Assembly: GCA_947475895.1 (NCBI GenBank)
Contig: CANJMF010000017.1
Coordinates: forward strand, 1 to 64,000
Reading direction: 5' to 3'
Origin: Fidelibacterota bacterium
GTDB taxonomy: Bacteria > Pseudomonadota > Alphaproteobacteria > Rhodospirillales > Rhodospirillaceae
Length of the DNA stretch: 64,000 nucleotides
Both the position numbers and the translations under genes were made by a program. How positions within the stretch are numbered: position 1 is the first letter of the stretch; each line of letters opens with the position of its first letter. Under the pieces are notes generated by a model. That model saw only the letters and a list, made by a program, of their open reading frames with translations, was not told the origin of the DNA and did not search any database. This document shows, in pieces, positions 8,692 through 16,032 of the stretch.

Positions 8692-10086
8692 TTAGATGTG
8701 GATCGCGTGACCAAGGCCGCGTAAGGAGGCCTCGAAGAATGCTTCGCTCATCGTCGGATGCGCGTGAATGATACCGGCGATATCTTCCAGTGTTGCCGCC
8801 ATCTCAATGGCCATGGCGAATTCGCCCGACAACTCGGAGATATGCTGCCCAACCGCTTGGATACCGACAATGCGTTTGTCGTCCTTGCGGGCGACAACAC
8901 GAATGAAGCCTTCACCCGCGTCCATGGACAGCGCGCGACCATTGGCGCTGAGCGGGAACATCGAGCTGCTGACGTCGATCTTCTGCGCTTCAGCTTCCTC
9001 GAGCGTCAGCCCTGCGGTGACGATCTCGGGATCTGTGAAGCAAACCGCAGGAATGGCCGCCGGATTGAAGCGGCGCTTATGGCCAGCGATAATTTCGGCA
9101 ACGACTTCGCCCTGCATCGCGGCTTTGTGTTCCAGCATCGGCTCACCAACCAGATCGCCGATGGCGAACACGTTCTTCATGGCGGTGCGACAGGTATCGT
9201 CAACTTTCACAAACTTGCCGCTCATTTCGAGGCCCATCGCTTCAAGGCCCCAGCCGGCGGTACGCGGTTTGCGGCCGACGGTGACAAGCAAATTGTCGGC
9301 GGCGATCTCGATGGTCTTGCCGTCTTTGTCTTCCACAGCGAGCTTGCCGTTTTTGTAACCTTGCGCCTTGGCGCCGAGCATCACTTTGATGCCGGCCTTC
9401 TCGAGCGACTGCGCCACGGGTGTCGTCAGCTGGCGGTCATACAGGGGCAGAATTCTGTCTTGTGCTTCAACGACGGTGACATCGCATCCAAATTTACGGA
9501 ACGCAAAGCCCAGTTCGAGACCGATGTAACCCGCACCGACAACAGCAAGCTTCTTCGGCAGCTCCGGCAACGAAAGCGCTTCGGTCGACGAGATCACTGG
9601 CCCACCGAACGGAATGTGGGGCAAAGCGACAGCTTCAGAGCCCGTCGCCAGAATAACGTATTCGGCCTTAATGGTCGTTTCGCCGTCTTTGGTTTTCACC
9701 GTGCAGGTCTTGGCGTCCGAGAACACCGCCCAGCCTTCGACAACTTTGACCTTCGCACGCTTCAACAACGCGCCGACGCCGCTGTTGAGTTTGTCGACAA
9801 CAGTCTCTTTCCACTTCACCGTTTCGGCAAGATTGAGTTTGGGCGCGGCGCTTAACGAAATGCCGTGCACGCCCTTGCCCACCGCTGCCGCCATGGTTGC
9901 GAAGCGCTCGGCCGCGTGAATCATGGCTTTGGACGGAATACAGCCGCGGATCAAACAGGTGCCGCCGAGGCGATCGCCTTCCACAAGTACGGTGTCGAGG
10001 CCAAGTTGACCGCAACGAATACCGGCGACGTAACCGCCCGGCCCGCCGCCGATGATGAGAACTTTGGTTTGAATGGTCTCGGTCAT
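8692..10086 (-). CDS. lpdA: Dihydrolipoyl dehydrogenase, E3 of the branched-chain complex
   Basis: A 464-residue FAD/NAD disulfide oxidoreductase that reoxidises lipoamide on E2. FAD motif GGGPGGYVAG (13-22), redox pair Cys44/Cys49 in GGTCLIRGCIPSK, NAD motif GAGYIGLELG, second FAD motif ATGSE.../FAIGDLVGEPMLEHKA, and C-terminal base in HAHPTMSEAFFEA. All are intact and the length is normal. Last gene of the four-gene bkd set, 13 bases after the E2 gene. Its place in the operon points to the branched-chain keto acid dehydrogenase; it could also be shared with other complexes. Confidence 0.95.
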   Translation of the reverse strand: MTETIQTKVLIIGGGPGGYVAGIRCGQLGLDTVLVEGDRLGGTCLIRGCIPSKAMIHAAERFATMAAAVGKGVHGISLSAAPKLNLAETVKWKETVVDKLNSGVGALLKRAKVKVVEGWAVFSDAKTCTVKTKDGETTIKAEYVILATGSEAVALPHIPFGGPVISSTEALSLPELPKKLAVVGAGYIGLELGFAFRKFGCDVTVVEAQDRILPLYDRQLTTPVAQSLEKAGIKVMLGAKAQGYKNGKLAVEDKDGKTIEIAADNLLVTVGRKPRTAGWGLEAMGLEMSGKFVKVDDTCRTAMKNVFAIGDLVGEPMLEHKAAMQGEVVAEIIAGHKRRFNPAAIPAVCFTDPEIVTAGLTLEEAEAQKIDVSSSMFPLSANGRALSMDAGEGFIRVVARKDDKRIVGIQAVGQHISELSGEFAMAIEMAATLEDIAGIIHAHPTMSEAFFEASLRGLGHAIHI

Positions 10087-10099
10087 TTTTTAAACTGCC

Positions 10100-11374
10100 T
10101 TAGGGCATGAAGATTGTAGCGGGATTTTCCAGCAGCAGCTTAATGCGCTGGATAAACGCGGCAGCATCGGCGCCGTCAACGACACGATGATCGTAGGACG
10201 AGCTGAGATTCATCATCTTGCGCACGACGATTTGGCCGTTTTTCACCACCGGACGTTCGATGATTTTATTCGGGCAGATAATGGCGACTTCCGGACGATT
10301 GATGACAGGTGTCGCAACAATACCGCCCAGCGTTCCGAGGCTCGTCAACGTGATGGTCGAACCGCTCAGTTCTTCGCGCTTGGCCTTGCCATCGCGTGCG
10401 GCTGTTGCGAGACGCGTGATCTCATTCGCCACCTCCCAGACGTCGAGAGATTCGACGTGGCGGATCACGGGCACCATCAAACCTTTATCGGTCTGCGCAG
10501 CCATACCAACGTGCACGCCGTCGTAGCGATGCACGACGCCGGCTTCGTCGTCATACAGGGCGTTGACCTGCGGAAACTCTTCGATGCCTTTCGCCATAGC
10601 CAGCATGAAGAACGGCAGCACCGTTAGTTTGGGCTGGTCGGCTTTCTTGGTGGCATTCATATGAGCGCGCAAATCGTCGAGCGCCGTCATGTCCACTTCT
10701 TCAACATAGGTGAAATGCGGAATTTGACGCTTGGCGAGTTGCATGCGCTCGGCGATCTGGCGACGCATTCCGATGACCGGAATGTCTTGAATGCCAGGGC
10801 GTGCGCGTTTGCCGCTTCCGCCACCCGCCGTAACCCGGCCATTGGCGATGAAGTTGTCCAGGTCCGCCTGCGTAATGCGGCCTTGCGGGCCGGTGCCGGG
10901 CACGAACTGCAATTTGACGCCGAGTTCATCGGCACGCCGGCGAACGGCGGGCGACGCCGCGGGGCGCGCGCCAGGCGCCGTATGCTTGGGGGCATTTGCA
11001 GAAATGACCGGAGCTGCTTTAACGGGCGCCGCTTCAGCCTTCGCCGGTGCTTTGGCTGCTTCAGGCTTCGGTGCGGGCGCCGGCGTGGCGGCAGGAGCCG
11101 CTTTCGGTTTTTCAGGAGGCAAATCCGCGCCGCCTTCGGTGGCAAACGTCACCAGGACTGAACCCACGGCAGCCATTTCGCCAACTTTGCCACCGATACT
11201 CTGCACCACACCTTCAACGGGCGAGCTGAGTTCCACGGTGGCTTTGTCGGTCATCATGTCGACCAGCGGCTGGTCTTCTTTGACCTTGTCGCCGACCTTA
11301 ATGTGCCACGCGACGATCTCGGCTTCCGCCGTACCTTCGCCGATGTCTGGCAGCTTGAACTGGAATGCGCCCAT
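10100..11374 (-). CDS. bkdB: Branched-chain keto acid dehydrogenase E2 (lipoamide acyltransferase)
   Basis: A 424-residue E2. One lipoyl domain (about 1-80) with the lipoylated Lys44 in MMTDKATVE, an Ala/Pro/Lys-rich linker (about 85-135), a peripheral-subunit-binding domain (ASPAVRRRADELGV to RITQADLDNF), then the catalytic domain with DHRVVDGADAAAF near the end. The enzyme takes the acyl group from E1 and passes it to CoA, giving isovaleryl-, isobutyryl- or 2-methylbutyryl-CoA. One lipoyl domain and the adjacent E1alpha/E1beta genes fit bkd rather than pyruvate dehydrogenase. Confidence 0.93.
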   Translation of the reverse strand: MGAFQFKLPDIGEGTAEAEIVAWHIKVGDKVKEDQPLVDMMTDKATVELSSPVEGVVQSIGGKVGEMAAVGSVLVTFATEGGADLPPEKPKAAPAATPAPAPKPEAAKAPAKAEAAPVKAAPVISANAPKHTAPGARPAASPAVRRRADELGVKLQFVPGTGPQGRITQADLDNFIANGRVTAGGGSGKRARPGIQDIPVIGMRRQIAERMQLAKRQIPHFTYVEEVDMTALDDLRAHMNATKKADQPKLTVLPFFMLAMAKGIEEFPQVNALYDDEAGVVHRYDGVHVGMAAQTDKGLMVPVIRHVESLDVWEVANEITRLATAARDGKAKREELSGSTITLTSLGTLGGIVATPVINRPEVAIICPNKIIERPVVKNGQIVVRKMMNLSSSYDHRVVDGADAAAFIQRIKLLLENPATIFMP

Positions 11375-11421
11375 AATTTCAGCCTTTTCTCATTTTATAT
11401 CGCGACAGAGTTCACTTCAGG

Positions 11422-12435
11422 CTAATCGGCCATAACGCGGCGTATTGCATCGGCAACACGCCCTGGCCCCACGAAGTAGTCCCATTCGAACGCGTGCGGA
11501 TAAGGTGTATCGAAACCGGTGACGCGCTCGATCGCGCTTTCGAGATGATGGAAGCAATTTTCCTGAATGAGCGAAAGAATTTCGCCGCCGTAGCCGGACG
11601 TGCCGGTCGCTTCATGAACAATAACGCATCGACCTGTTTTGCGAACGGACGTGTAGATAGCTTCAATATCCAAGGGCACGAGCGTGCGCAAATCGATGAC
11701 TTCCGCATCCACGCCGGCCATTTCAACCGCTGCCATCGATACGTGAACCATGGTGCCGTAAGCGATGATCGTGAGGTCTTTGCCTTCACGTATCGTCGCG
11801 GCTTTACCAAGCGGAACGGTGTAATAGCCATCCGGAACTTGGCTCGCCGCGTGCTTTGCCCAGGTCTCGACGGGTTTATCCAAACGACCATCGAAGGGGC
11901 CGTTATAGATGCGCTTCGGTTCGAAGAAGACAACCGGGTCATCATCTTCGATGCAGCTGATGAGCAAACCCTTTGCGTCGTAGGGCGTGGACGGGATCAC
12001 CGTCTTGATGCCGGCGACGTGCGTGAAAATCGCTTCGGGGCTTTGGCTGTGGGTTTGTCCACCGAAAATCCCGCCGCCGTAAGGCGAACGCACCGTGAGC
12101 GGCGCAAAGAAATCGCCTGCGGACCGATAGCGGAGGCGAGCGGCTTCAGACACGATTTGGTCGTAGCCGGGATAGATATAGTCAGCGAATTGGATTTCGA
12201 CGCACGGACGAAGCCCCTGTGCCGCCATGCCGATGGCTGCCGCGACGATGCCGAGTTCGGCAATCGGCGCATCGAAGCAACGATGAAGGCCGTGTTTGTG
12301 TTGAAGCCCTTCGGTCGCACGAAACACGCCACCGAAATAACCGGCGTCTTGTCCGAACACCAGAACGTCTGGATTGCGTTCAAGCATTACGTCCATGGCC
12401 GAGTTAATGGCCTGGAGCATATTCATATTTGCCAC
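11422..12435 (-). CDS. bkdA2: Branched-chain keto acid dehydrogenase E1 beta subunit
   Basis: A 337-residue transketolase-like subunit. It starts MNMLQAINSAMDVMLERNPDVLVFGQDAGYFGGVFRAT in segments typical of E1beta, with CFDAPIAELGIV and the RSPYGGGIFGG loop that helps form the TPP site. It overlaps no neighbour: the E1alpha stop lies 3 bases upstream and E2 starts 47 bases downstream. With E1alpha it decarboxylates branched-chain 2-oxo acids and reductively acylates lipoate. Confidence 0.94.
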   Translation of the reverse strand: MANMNMLQAINSAMDVMLERNPDVLVFGQDAGYFGGVFRATEGLQHKHGLHRCFDAPIAELGIVAAAIGMAAQGLRPCVEIQFADYIYPGYDQIVSEAARLRYRSAGDFFAPLTVRSPYGGGIFGGQTHSQSPEAIFTHVAGIKTVIPSTPYDAKGLLISCIEDDDPVVFFEPKRIYNGPFDGRLDKPVETWAKHAASQVPDGYYTVPLGKAATIREGKDLTIIAYGTMVHVSMAAVEMAGVDAEVIDLRTLVPLDIEAIYTSVRKTGRCVIVHEATGTSGYGGEILSLIQENCFHHLESAIERVTGFDTPYPHAFEWDYFVGPGRVADAIRRVMAD

Positions 12436-12438
12436 GGC

Positions 12439-13713
12439 CTAAACTCCCAAGCTCTGCCGTTGTTGGCGTAAACGCCAATCTGGCTCTTTGTAAACATCGT
12501 CAAACATCACGGACACGCTGGGCTTCGACTGCCCGAGCGTTCCGATCGCTTCGGATTCTTTCTGCGCGGTGCGCACTTGAGCGGTGAGCTCTTCGATCAG
12601 AGCGGCATTTCGCTCGTCGGACCACTCGCCCATAGCTTTCAAATGCTTCGTCAGGCGATCGACCGGATCACCGAGTGGCCAAACTTCCTTAGCCGGACGA
12701 TAACGGGTCGGGTCGTCACTCGTGGAGTGCGCGCCCGCGCGATAGGTATAAAGTTCGATCAATGTCGCGCCTAAACCTTTACGCGCGCGTTCAGCGGCCC
12801 ATTGGGTTACGGCGTACGTGGCAAGGAAGTCGTTGGCGTCGACTTTGATGCCGGGCATATCGAACCCGATCGCGCGTGACGCGAACGTCGAATCACCGAC
12901 GCCGCTGAAGCACTTGTTGCTCGAAATCGCCCACTGATTGTTGACGACATTCAAGATAACGGGTGCACGGTAAACCGAGGCGAACACCAATGCGTTATGG
13001 AAGTCGCCTTCGGCGGTGGAACCCTCACCGATCCAACCGGCGGCGATGCTGTCCGTTCCGCGATACGCGCAGCCCATGGCCCAACCGACCGACTGGCAAA
13101 TTTGCGTACCGACGTTTCCCGACGCCGAGAAGAAACCGTAATCGCGGGCCGAGTACAAAATCGGGAGCTGGTGGCCCTTCAATGGATCTTTCGCGTTCGA
13201 GTAGATTTGATTCATCATGTCGACGAGCGGATAGTCGCGCGTGATCAAGATTCCTTGGCAGCGATACGTGGGGAAACACATATCGTCGCGGCGCAACGCC
13301 ATGGTCTGAGCGACGGTGATCGCCTCTTCGCCGGTGGCTTGCATGTAAAACGAGGTCTTACCCTGACGCTGCCCCTTGTGCATGCGATCGTCAAAGACGC
13401 GCAGCAGCAGCATCTTGCGCAGACCTTCACGCAGTTGGTCGGGCGAAAGACCGGGATTCCAGGGACCGAGAGCCTTTCCATCATCATCGAGAACCCGAAC
13501 GAGTTCAAAAGCCATATCGCGCAAATCGACAGCCTTGGAGGCTACATCGGGTTTTCGCGTGGCGCCTGCCGGCGACAGCTTGGGATTGCCGAAGCTCGTC
13601 TCACCGTTTTCCCGGTGCGGGGGTTGAGGCACATGCAGCCGGCTGGCTGGCCGTTTGTTTTGCGCAGTCGCCGACGTGGCGCTGCCATCCAATTGTTCTG
13701 GTTTGGTCAACAA
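12439..13713 (-). CDS. bkdA1: Branched-chain keto acid dehydrogenase E1 alpha subunit
   Basis: About 424 residues. The TPP-binding stretch is GEGSTAEGDFHNALVFA to NVVNNQWAIS, and the phosphorylation-loop-like YRAGAHSTSDDPTRYR is conserved. The N-terminal RLHVPQPPHR segment is typical of bacterial bkdA1. The start is uncertain: no ATG is available, and TTG 13713 after AGGTGATCAG is preferred over TTG 13752, which sits too close to GGGGGAGG. First gene of the operon E1alpha-E1beta-E2-E3, divergent from an Lrp-type regulator 188 bases away. Confidence 0.9.
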   Translation of the reverse strand: MLTKPEQLDGSATSATAQNKRPASRLHVPQPPHRENGETSFGNPKLSPAGATRKPDVASKAVDLRDMAFELVRVLDDDGKALGPWNPGLSPDQLREGLRKMLLLRVFDDRMHKGQRQGKTSFYMQATGEEAITVAQTMALRRDDMCFPTYRCQGILITRDYPLVDMMNQIYSNAKDPLKGHQLPILYSARDYGFFSASGNVGTQICQSVGWAMGCAYRGTDSIAAGWIGEGSTAEGDFHNALVFASVYRAPVILNVVNNQWAISSNKCFSGVGDSTFASRAIGFDMPGIKVDANDFLATYAVTQWAAERARKGLGATLIELYTYRAGAHSTSDDPTRYRPAKEVWPLGDPVDRLTKHLKAMGEWSDERNAALIEELTAQVRTAQKESEAIGTLGQSKPSVSVMFDDVYKEPDWRLRQQRQSLGV

Positions 13714-13752
13714 CTGATCACCTGATTGTCCGGCGATGAGCAAAAGGCCCAA

Positions 13753-13901
13753 GGTCCTCCCCCGGCCTCGTCATACGCAAAAGTATGTGCTTTTTTATAC
13801 CCATTTTGGCAATGAGCATCATTGCGAATAATGCCCTCGCGAAGTACCATATTAGGATAATTATTGCAAAATTACCCTAGTTATGGGGATAGGATCGCGC
13901 G
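13753..13901. promoter_or_regulatory. Divergent bkd / Lrp regulatory region
   Basis: AT-rich stretch in a GC-rich neighbourhood, with ATTAGGATAATTATTGC and AAAATTACCCTAG close to the regulator start. Lrp/AsnC proteins favour such AT-rich, weakly palindromic sites, and bkd operons in other proteobacteria are activated by an adjacent Lrp-type BkdR. The exact operator cannot be placed by eye. Confidence 0.5.
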
Positions 13902-14357
13902 ATGGACGAACTAGACAAAATGATCCTTCGCGAACTCCAGGCCAACCCAACGCTCTCCGCCGAAGAGATTTCAAAACGCGTCGGGTTGTCTCATACGCCC
14001 TGCTGGCGGAGAATCAAGAAGCTGGAAGCCGAGAATTATATTCTCGGGCGCGCCGTCCTGCTTAGCCCCGAAAAACTCAACCTCAACCTAACGGTCTTCG
14101 CGCGCATTCGATTGAAGCAACACGATCTGGCGACAGTTGAGGCGCTTGAAACAGCAGCCCAAAAATGCCCCGAGATTGTCGAGTGCTACTCCATGACCGG
14201 AGATGCTGACTATATCTGCCGCGTACTTGTCGCGGATGTCGCGGCTTACGAAGATTTCTTAAAGAAAACGATCTTGAATTTCCCCGGCGTTGGATCGGTC
14301 ACTTCAAGCGTCGCTCTGAAAAAAATCAAGCTCACCACAAAGATTGCTGTTCAATAA
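13902..14357 (+). CDS. bkdR: Lrp/AsnC-family regulator, probable BkdR
   Basis: A 151-residue protein with an N-terminal helix-turn-helix (LDKMILRELQANPTLSAEEISKRVGLSHTPCWRRIKKLE, residues 3-41) and a C-terminal RAM ligand-binding domain (EIVECYSMTGDADYICRVLVADVAAYEDFL). ATG 13902 is preceded by AGGA. It is divergent from the bkd operon, the usual arrangement for BkdR, which senses branched-chain amino acids. The gene symbol rests on position. A second Lrp-type regulator lies at 41860-42339. Confidence 0.85.
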   Translation: MDELDKMILRELQANPTLSAEEISKRVGLSHTPCWRRIKKLEAENYILGRAVLLSPEKLNLNLTVFARIRLKQHDLATVEALETAAQKCPEIVECYSMTGDADYICRVLVADVAAYEDFLKKTILNFPGVGSVTSSVALKKIKLTTKIAVQ

Positions 14358-14380
14358 GCGCCTTCGGTTTCGATCAAAGA

Positions 14381-14413
14381 AAAAGCCGGCCGCATAACAC
14401 GCGACCGGCTTTC
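14381..14413. terminator. Bidirectional terminator
   Basis: AAAGCCGG.CGC pairs with GCG.CCGGCTTT around ATAACAC. A-tract and T-tract flank the stem, so it can end both the Lrp gene and the convergent NHL gene. Confidence 0.8.
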
Positions 14414-14464
14414 TTTAGTTCAGACCGGTTTGTATTCGCTTCGATCGCAAAGCGATTGACAGCC

Positions 14465-15658
14465 TTACTTCTTGTCCGGCACCGCGTCGTAGTGCGGGCT
14501 GCCCAAATAGGTTGGCAATCCCGTGGCCGGCAATGTGCCTGTGGGCACGAACTTCTGCAGGCGCTGGCCTTCAATCGTTTCGGCCGTATAGAGGTTCCCT
14601 TTTGAGTCAACTTCGATGCCGTGGACCGTAATAAACGTCGCAACGTTACGGCCTTGGCCACCGAAACCGCCAATGATCGGCGGCGGCGAAGAACCCTGTG
14701 CAAGCGAGCGGTCAAGAATCCAAATCTGCTCGTTACCCGGATCGTCAATCAGCATGTAACGCTGCTTCGGGCCCCAGAACGCAAGATCGTTCGCGGACGC
14801 AATACGCTTTGCTCCGGGCGTACCGTCCGTCGCGCTCGAATATGCCGTGCCCAGTTTAATCGGGATGATCGATTTCAAGCTTCCTTTTTTGTCGAAAACC
14901 TCGATGCGGTCGTTGCCGCGGTCACAGACGTACACAAGACTATCGTCACCGATAACCACACAGTGAGGATGCCCGGCGCCCGCAGCTGCGAATTGTCCCG
15001 GACCGGTGCCCTTTTCGCCCCATTGACGAAGAAATTGGCCTTTAGAGTTGAATACGACGACGCGGTGGTTGCCGTAGCCGTCCGCGACGTAGACGTCGCC
15101 GTTTGCCGGATCGATTGCGATGTCTGCAGGCTGGTTCAACGATGTTTTGCTGGCGTTGATGCTGGAAGCCTCGCCGCATTGACCATCGCAATTGTTGCGG
15201 TCGCCGATCTGAAGCAGAAGCTTCTTGCCGTCATGCGTCCATTTCTGAATGGTGCCGCCGGCGCTTCCGCCAATCCAAATATTATCGTCCTTATCAAAGA
15301 TGCAGCCGTGGAGGGTCTTCGGCATGACTTCCGGGTCACCCCAGGAGTTCACGATGTTCCCTGCCTGATCGTATTCGATGACCGGCGGCGCGGGTGTCTT
15401 TCCTAGAATTTTCTGAACGGGTGAAACGACGGCTCTGTTGAGGCCGAAGACGTGATCTTGGCGATCAACGCAAATTCCGCCGACTTCGCCGGTGACCCAA
15501 CGATTAGGCAGCGGCTTCGGCCAATAAGGATCCACGACAAATCGCGGAATATCGCTGCTTGGTTTGGCCTGCTTATCTTGTGCGTTGCTTTGATGAGATG
15601 CCGCCGTGAGCAGCGACAATGTCAGAAAAGCGACGCTAAATCCGAATTGGCGTTTCAT
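14465..15658 (-). CDS. Exported NHL-repeat beta-propeller protein
   Basis: A 397-residue protein with a Sec signal peptide (FSVAFLTLSLLTAASHQSNAQ). NHL-type blades follow, such as PADIAIDPANGDVYVADGYGNHRVVVF, GHPHCVVIGDDSLVYVCDRGNDRIEVF and TVHGIEVDSKGNLYTAETIEGQRLQKF. The fold resembles peptidylglycine alpha-amidating lyase-like propellers, but no enzyme activity can be claimed. It is a paralogue of 34242-35441 (both have DPxWPKPLPNxWVTGxVGG). A GGGGGGAG ribosome site precedes ATG 15658. It lies downstream of a TonB receptor on the same strand, separated by a terminator. Confidence 0.8.
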   Translation of the reverse strand: MKRQFGFSVAFLTLSLLTAASHQSNAQDKQAKPSSDIPRFVVDPYWPKPLPNRWVTGEVGGICVDRQDHVFGLNRAVVSPVQKILGKTPAPPVIEYDQAGNIVNSWGDPEVMPKTLHGCIFDKDDNIWIGGSAGGTIQKWTHDGKKLLLQIGDRNNCDGQCGEASSINASKTSLNQPADIAIDPANGDVYVADGYGNHRVVVFNSKGQFLRQWGEKGTGPGQFAAAGAGHPHCVVIGDDSLVYVCDRGNDRIEVFDKKGSLKSIIPIKLGTAYSSATDGTPGAKRIASANDLAFWGPKQRYMLIDDPGNEQIWILDRSLAQGSSPPPIIGGFGGQGRNVATFITVHGIEVDSKGNLYTAETIEGQRLQKFVPTGTLPATGLPTYLGSPHYDAVPDKK

Positions 15659-15735
15659 CTAAAGCTCCCCCCAGAGTGTTTAGTCGTGTTTCGTATCGCA
15701 CTCCTAAAATCGTGCGCCCATATATTAATAAAAAA

Positions 15736-15763
15736 GTGCCGGCCGCAATCATGCGACCGGCAC
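15736..15763 (-). terminator. Terminator of the TonB receptor gene
   Basis: Minus strand: GTGCCGG.CGC...GCG.CCGGCAC stem followed by TTTTTTATT. It stands 21 bases after the distal receptor stop at 15784, which suggests that transcription normally covers the whole 15784-18690 reading frame. Confidence 0.85.
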
Positions 15764-15783
15764 ATTCTTTTAGTCTATTTAGC

Positions 15784-16032
15784 TTACATCTTGAAGCGGA
15801 TACCCGCGCGGTACACCGCTCCGAGGGTGTCGTACAAGGCCGACGAACCCGTGGAGATGGTCGAATAGAAGTTGGTGACCGCCGGGGGTGGATTCTTGTT
15901 GAACATGTTCTTCACCGAAAAGAACAGATCGCCCGAGGTTGAATCGCCCAAGGCCAACTTATAGCTGACGTTCGCGTCGAGATAGAACGCACCCGGCATA
16001 CGGTTGTAGTTGACCGTCGGGTTCGCAGTGGT
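15784..16032 (-). pseudogene. C-terminal end of TonB receptor, separated by an in-frame amber codon
   Basis: This stretch continues the receptor in the same frame directly after TAG at 16035-16033: ACC ACT GCG AAC CCG ACG..., then NRMPGAFYLDANVSYKLAL and a closing SALYDTLGAVYRAGIRFKM. It contains the last beta-strands (SVKNMFNKNPPPA is a typical receptor motif) and ends at TAA 15784. Without it the barrel lacks its C-terminal strand, which outer-membrane assembly needs. It has no ribosome site of its own. The change is explained by one CAG-to-TAG transition. Confidence 0.75.

Noticed and set aside
8758-9855. Open frame of 365 codons opposite lpdA.
   Set aside because: It is antisense to a gene with complete motifs; the translation is rich in His/Arg and matches no family.
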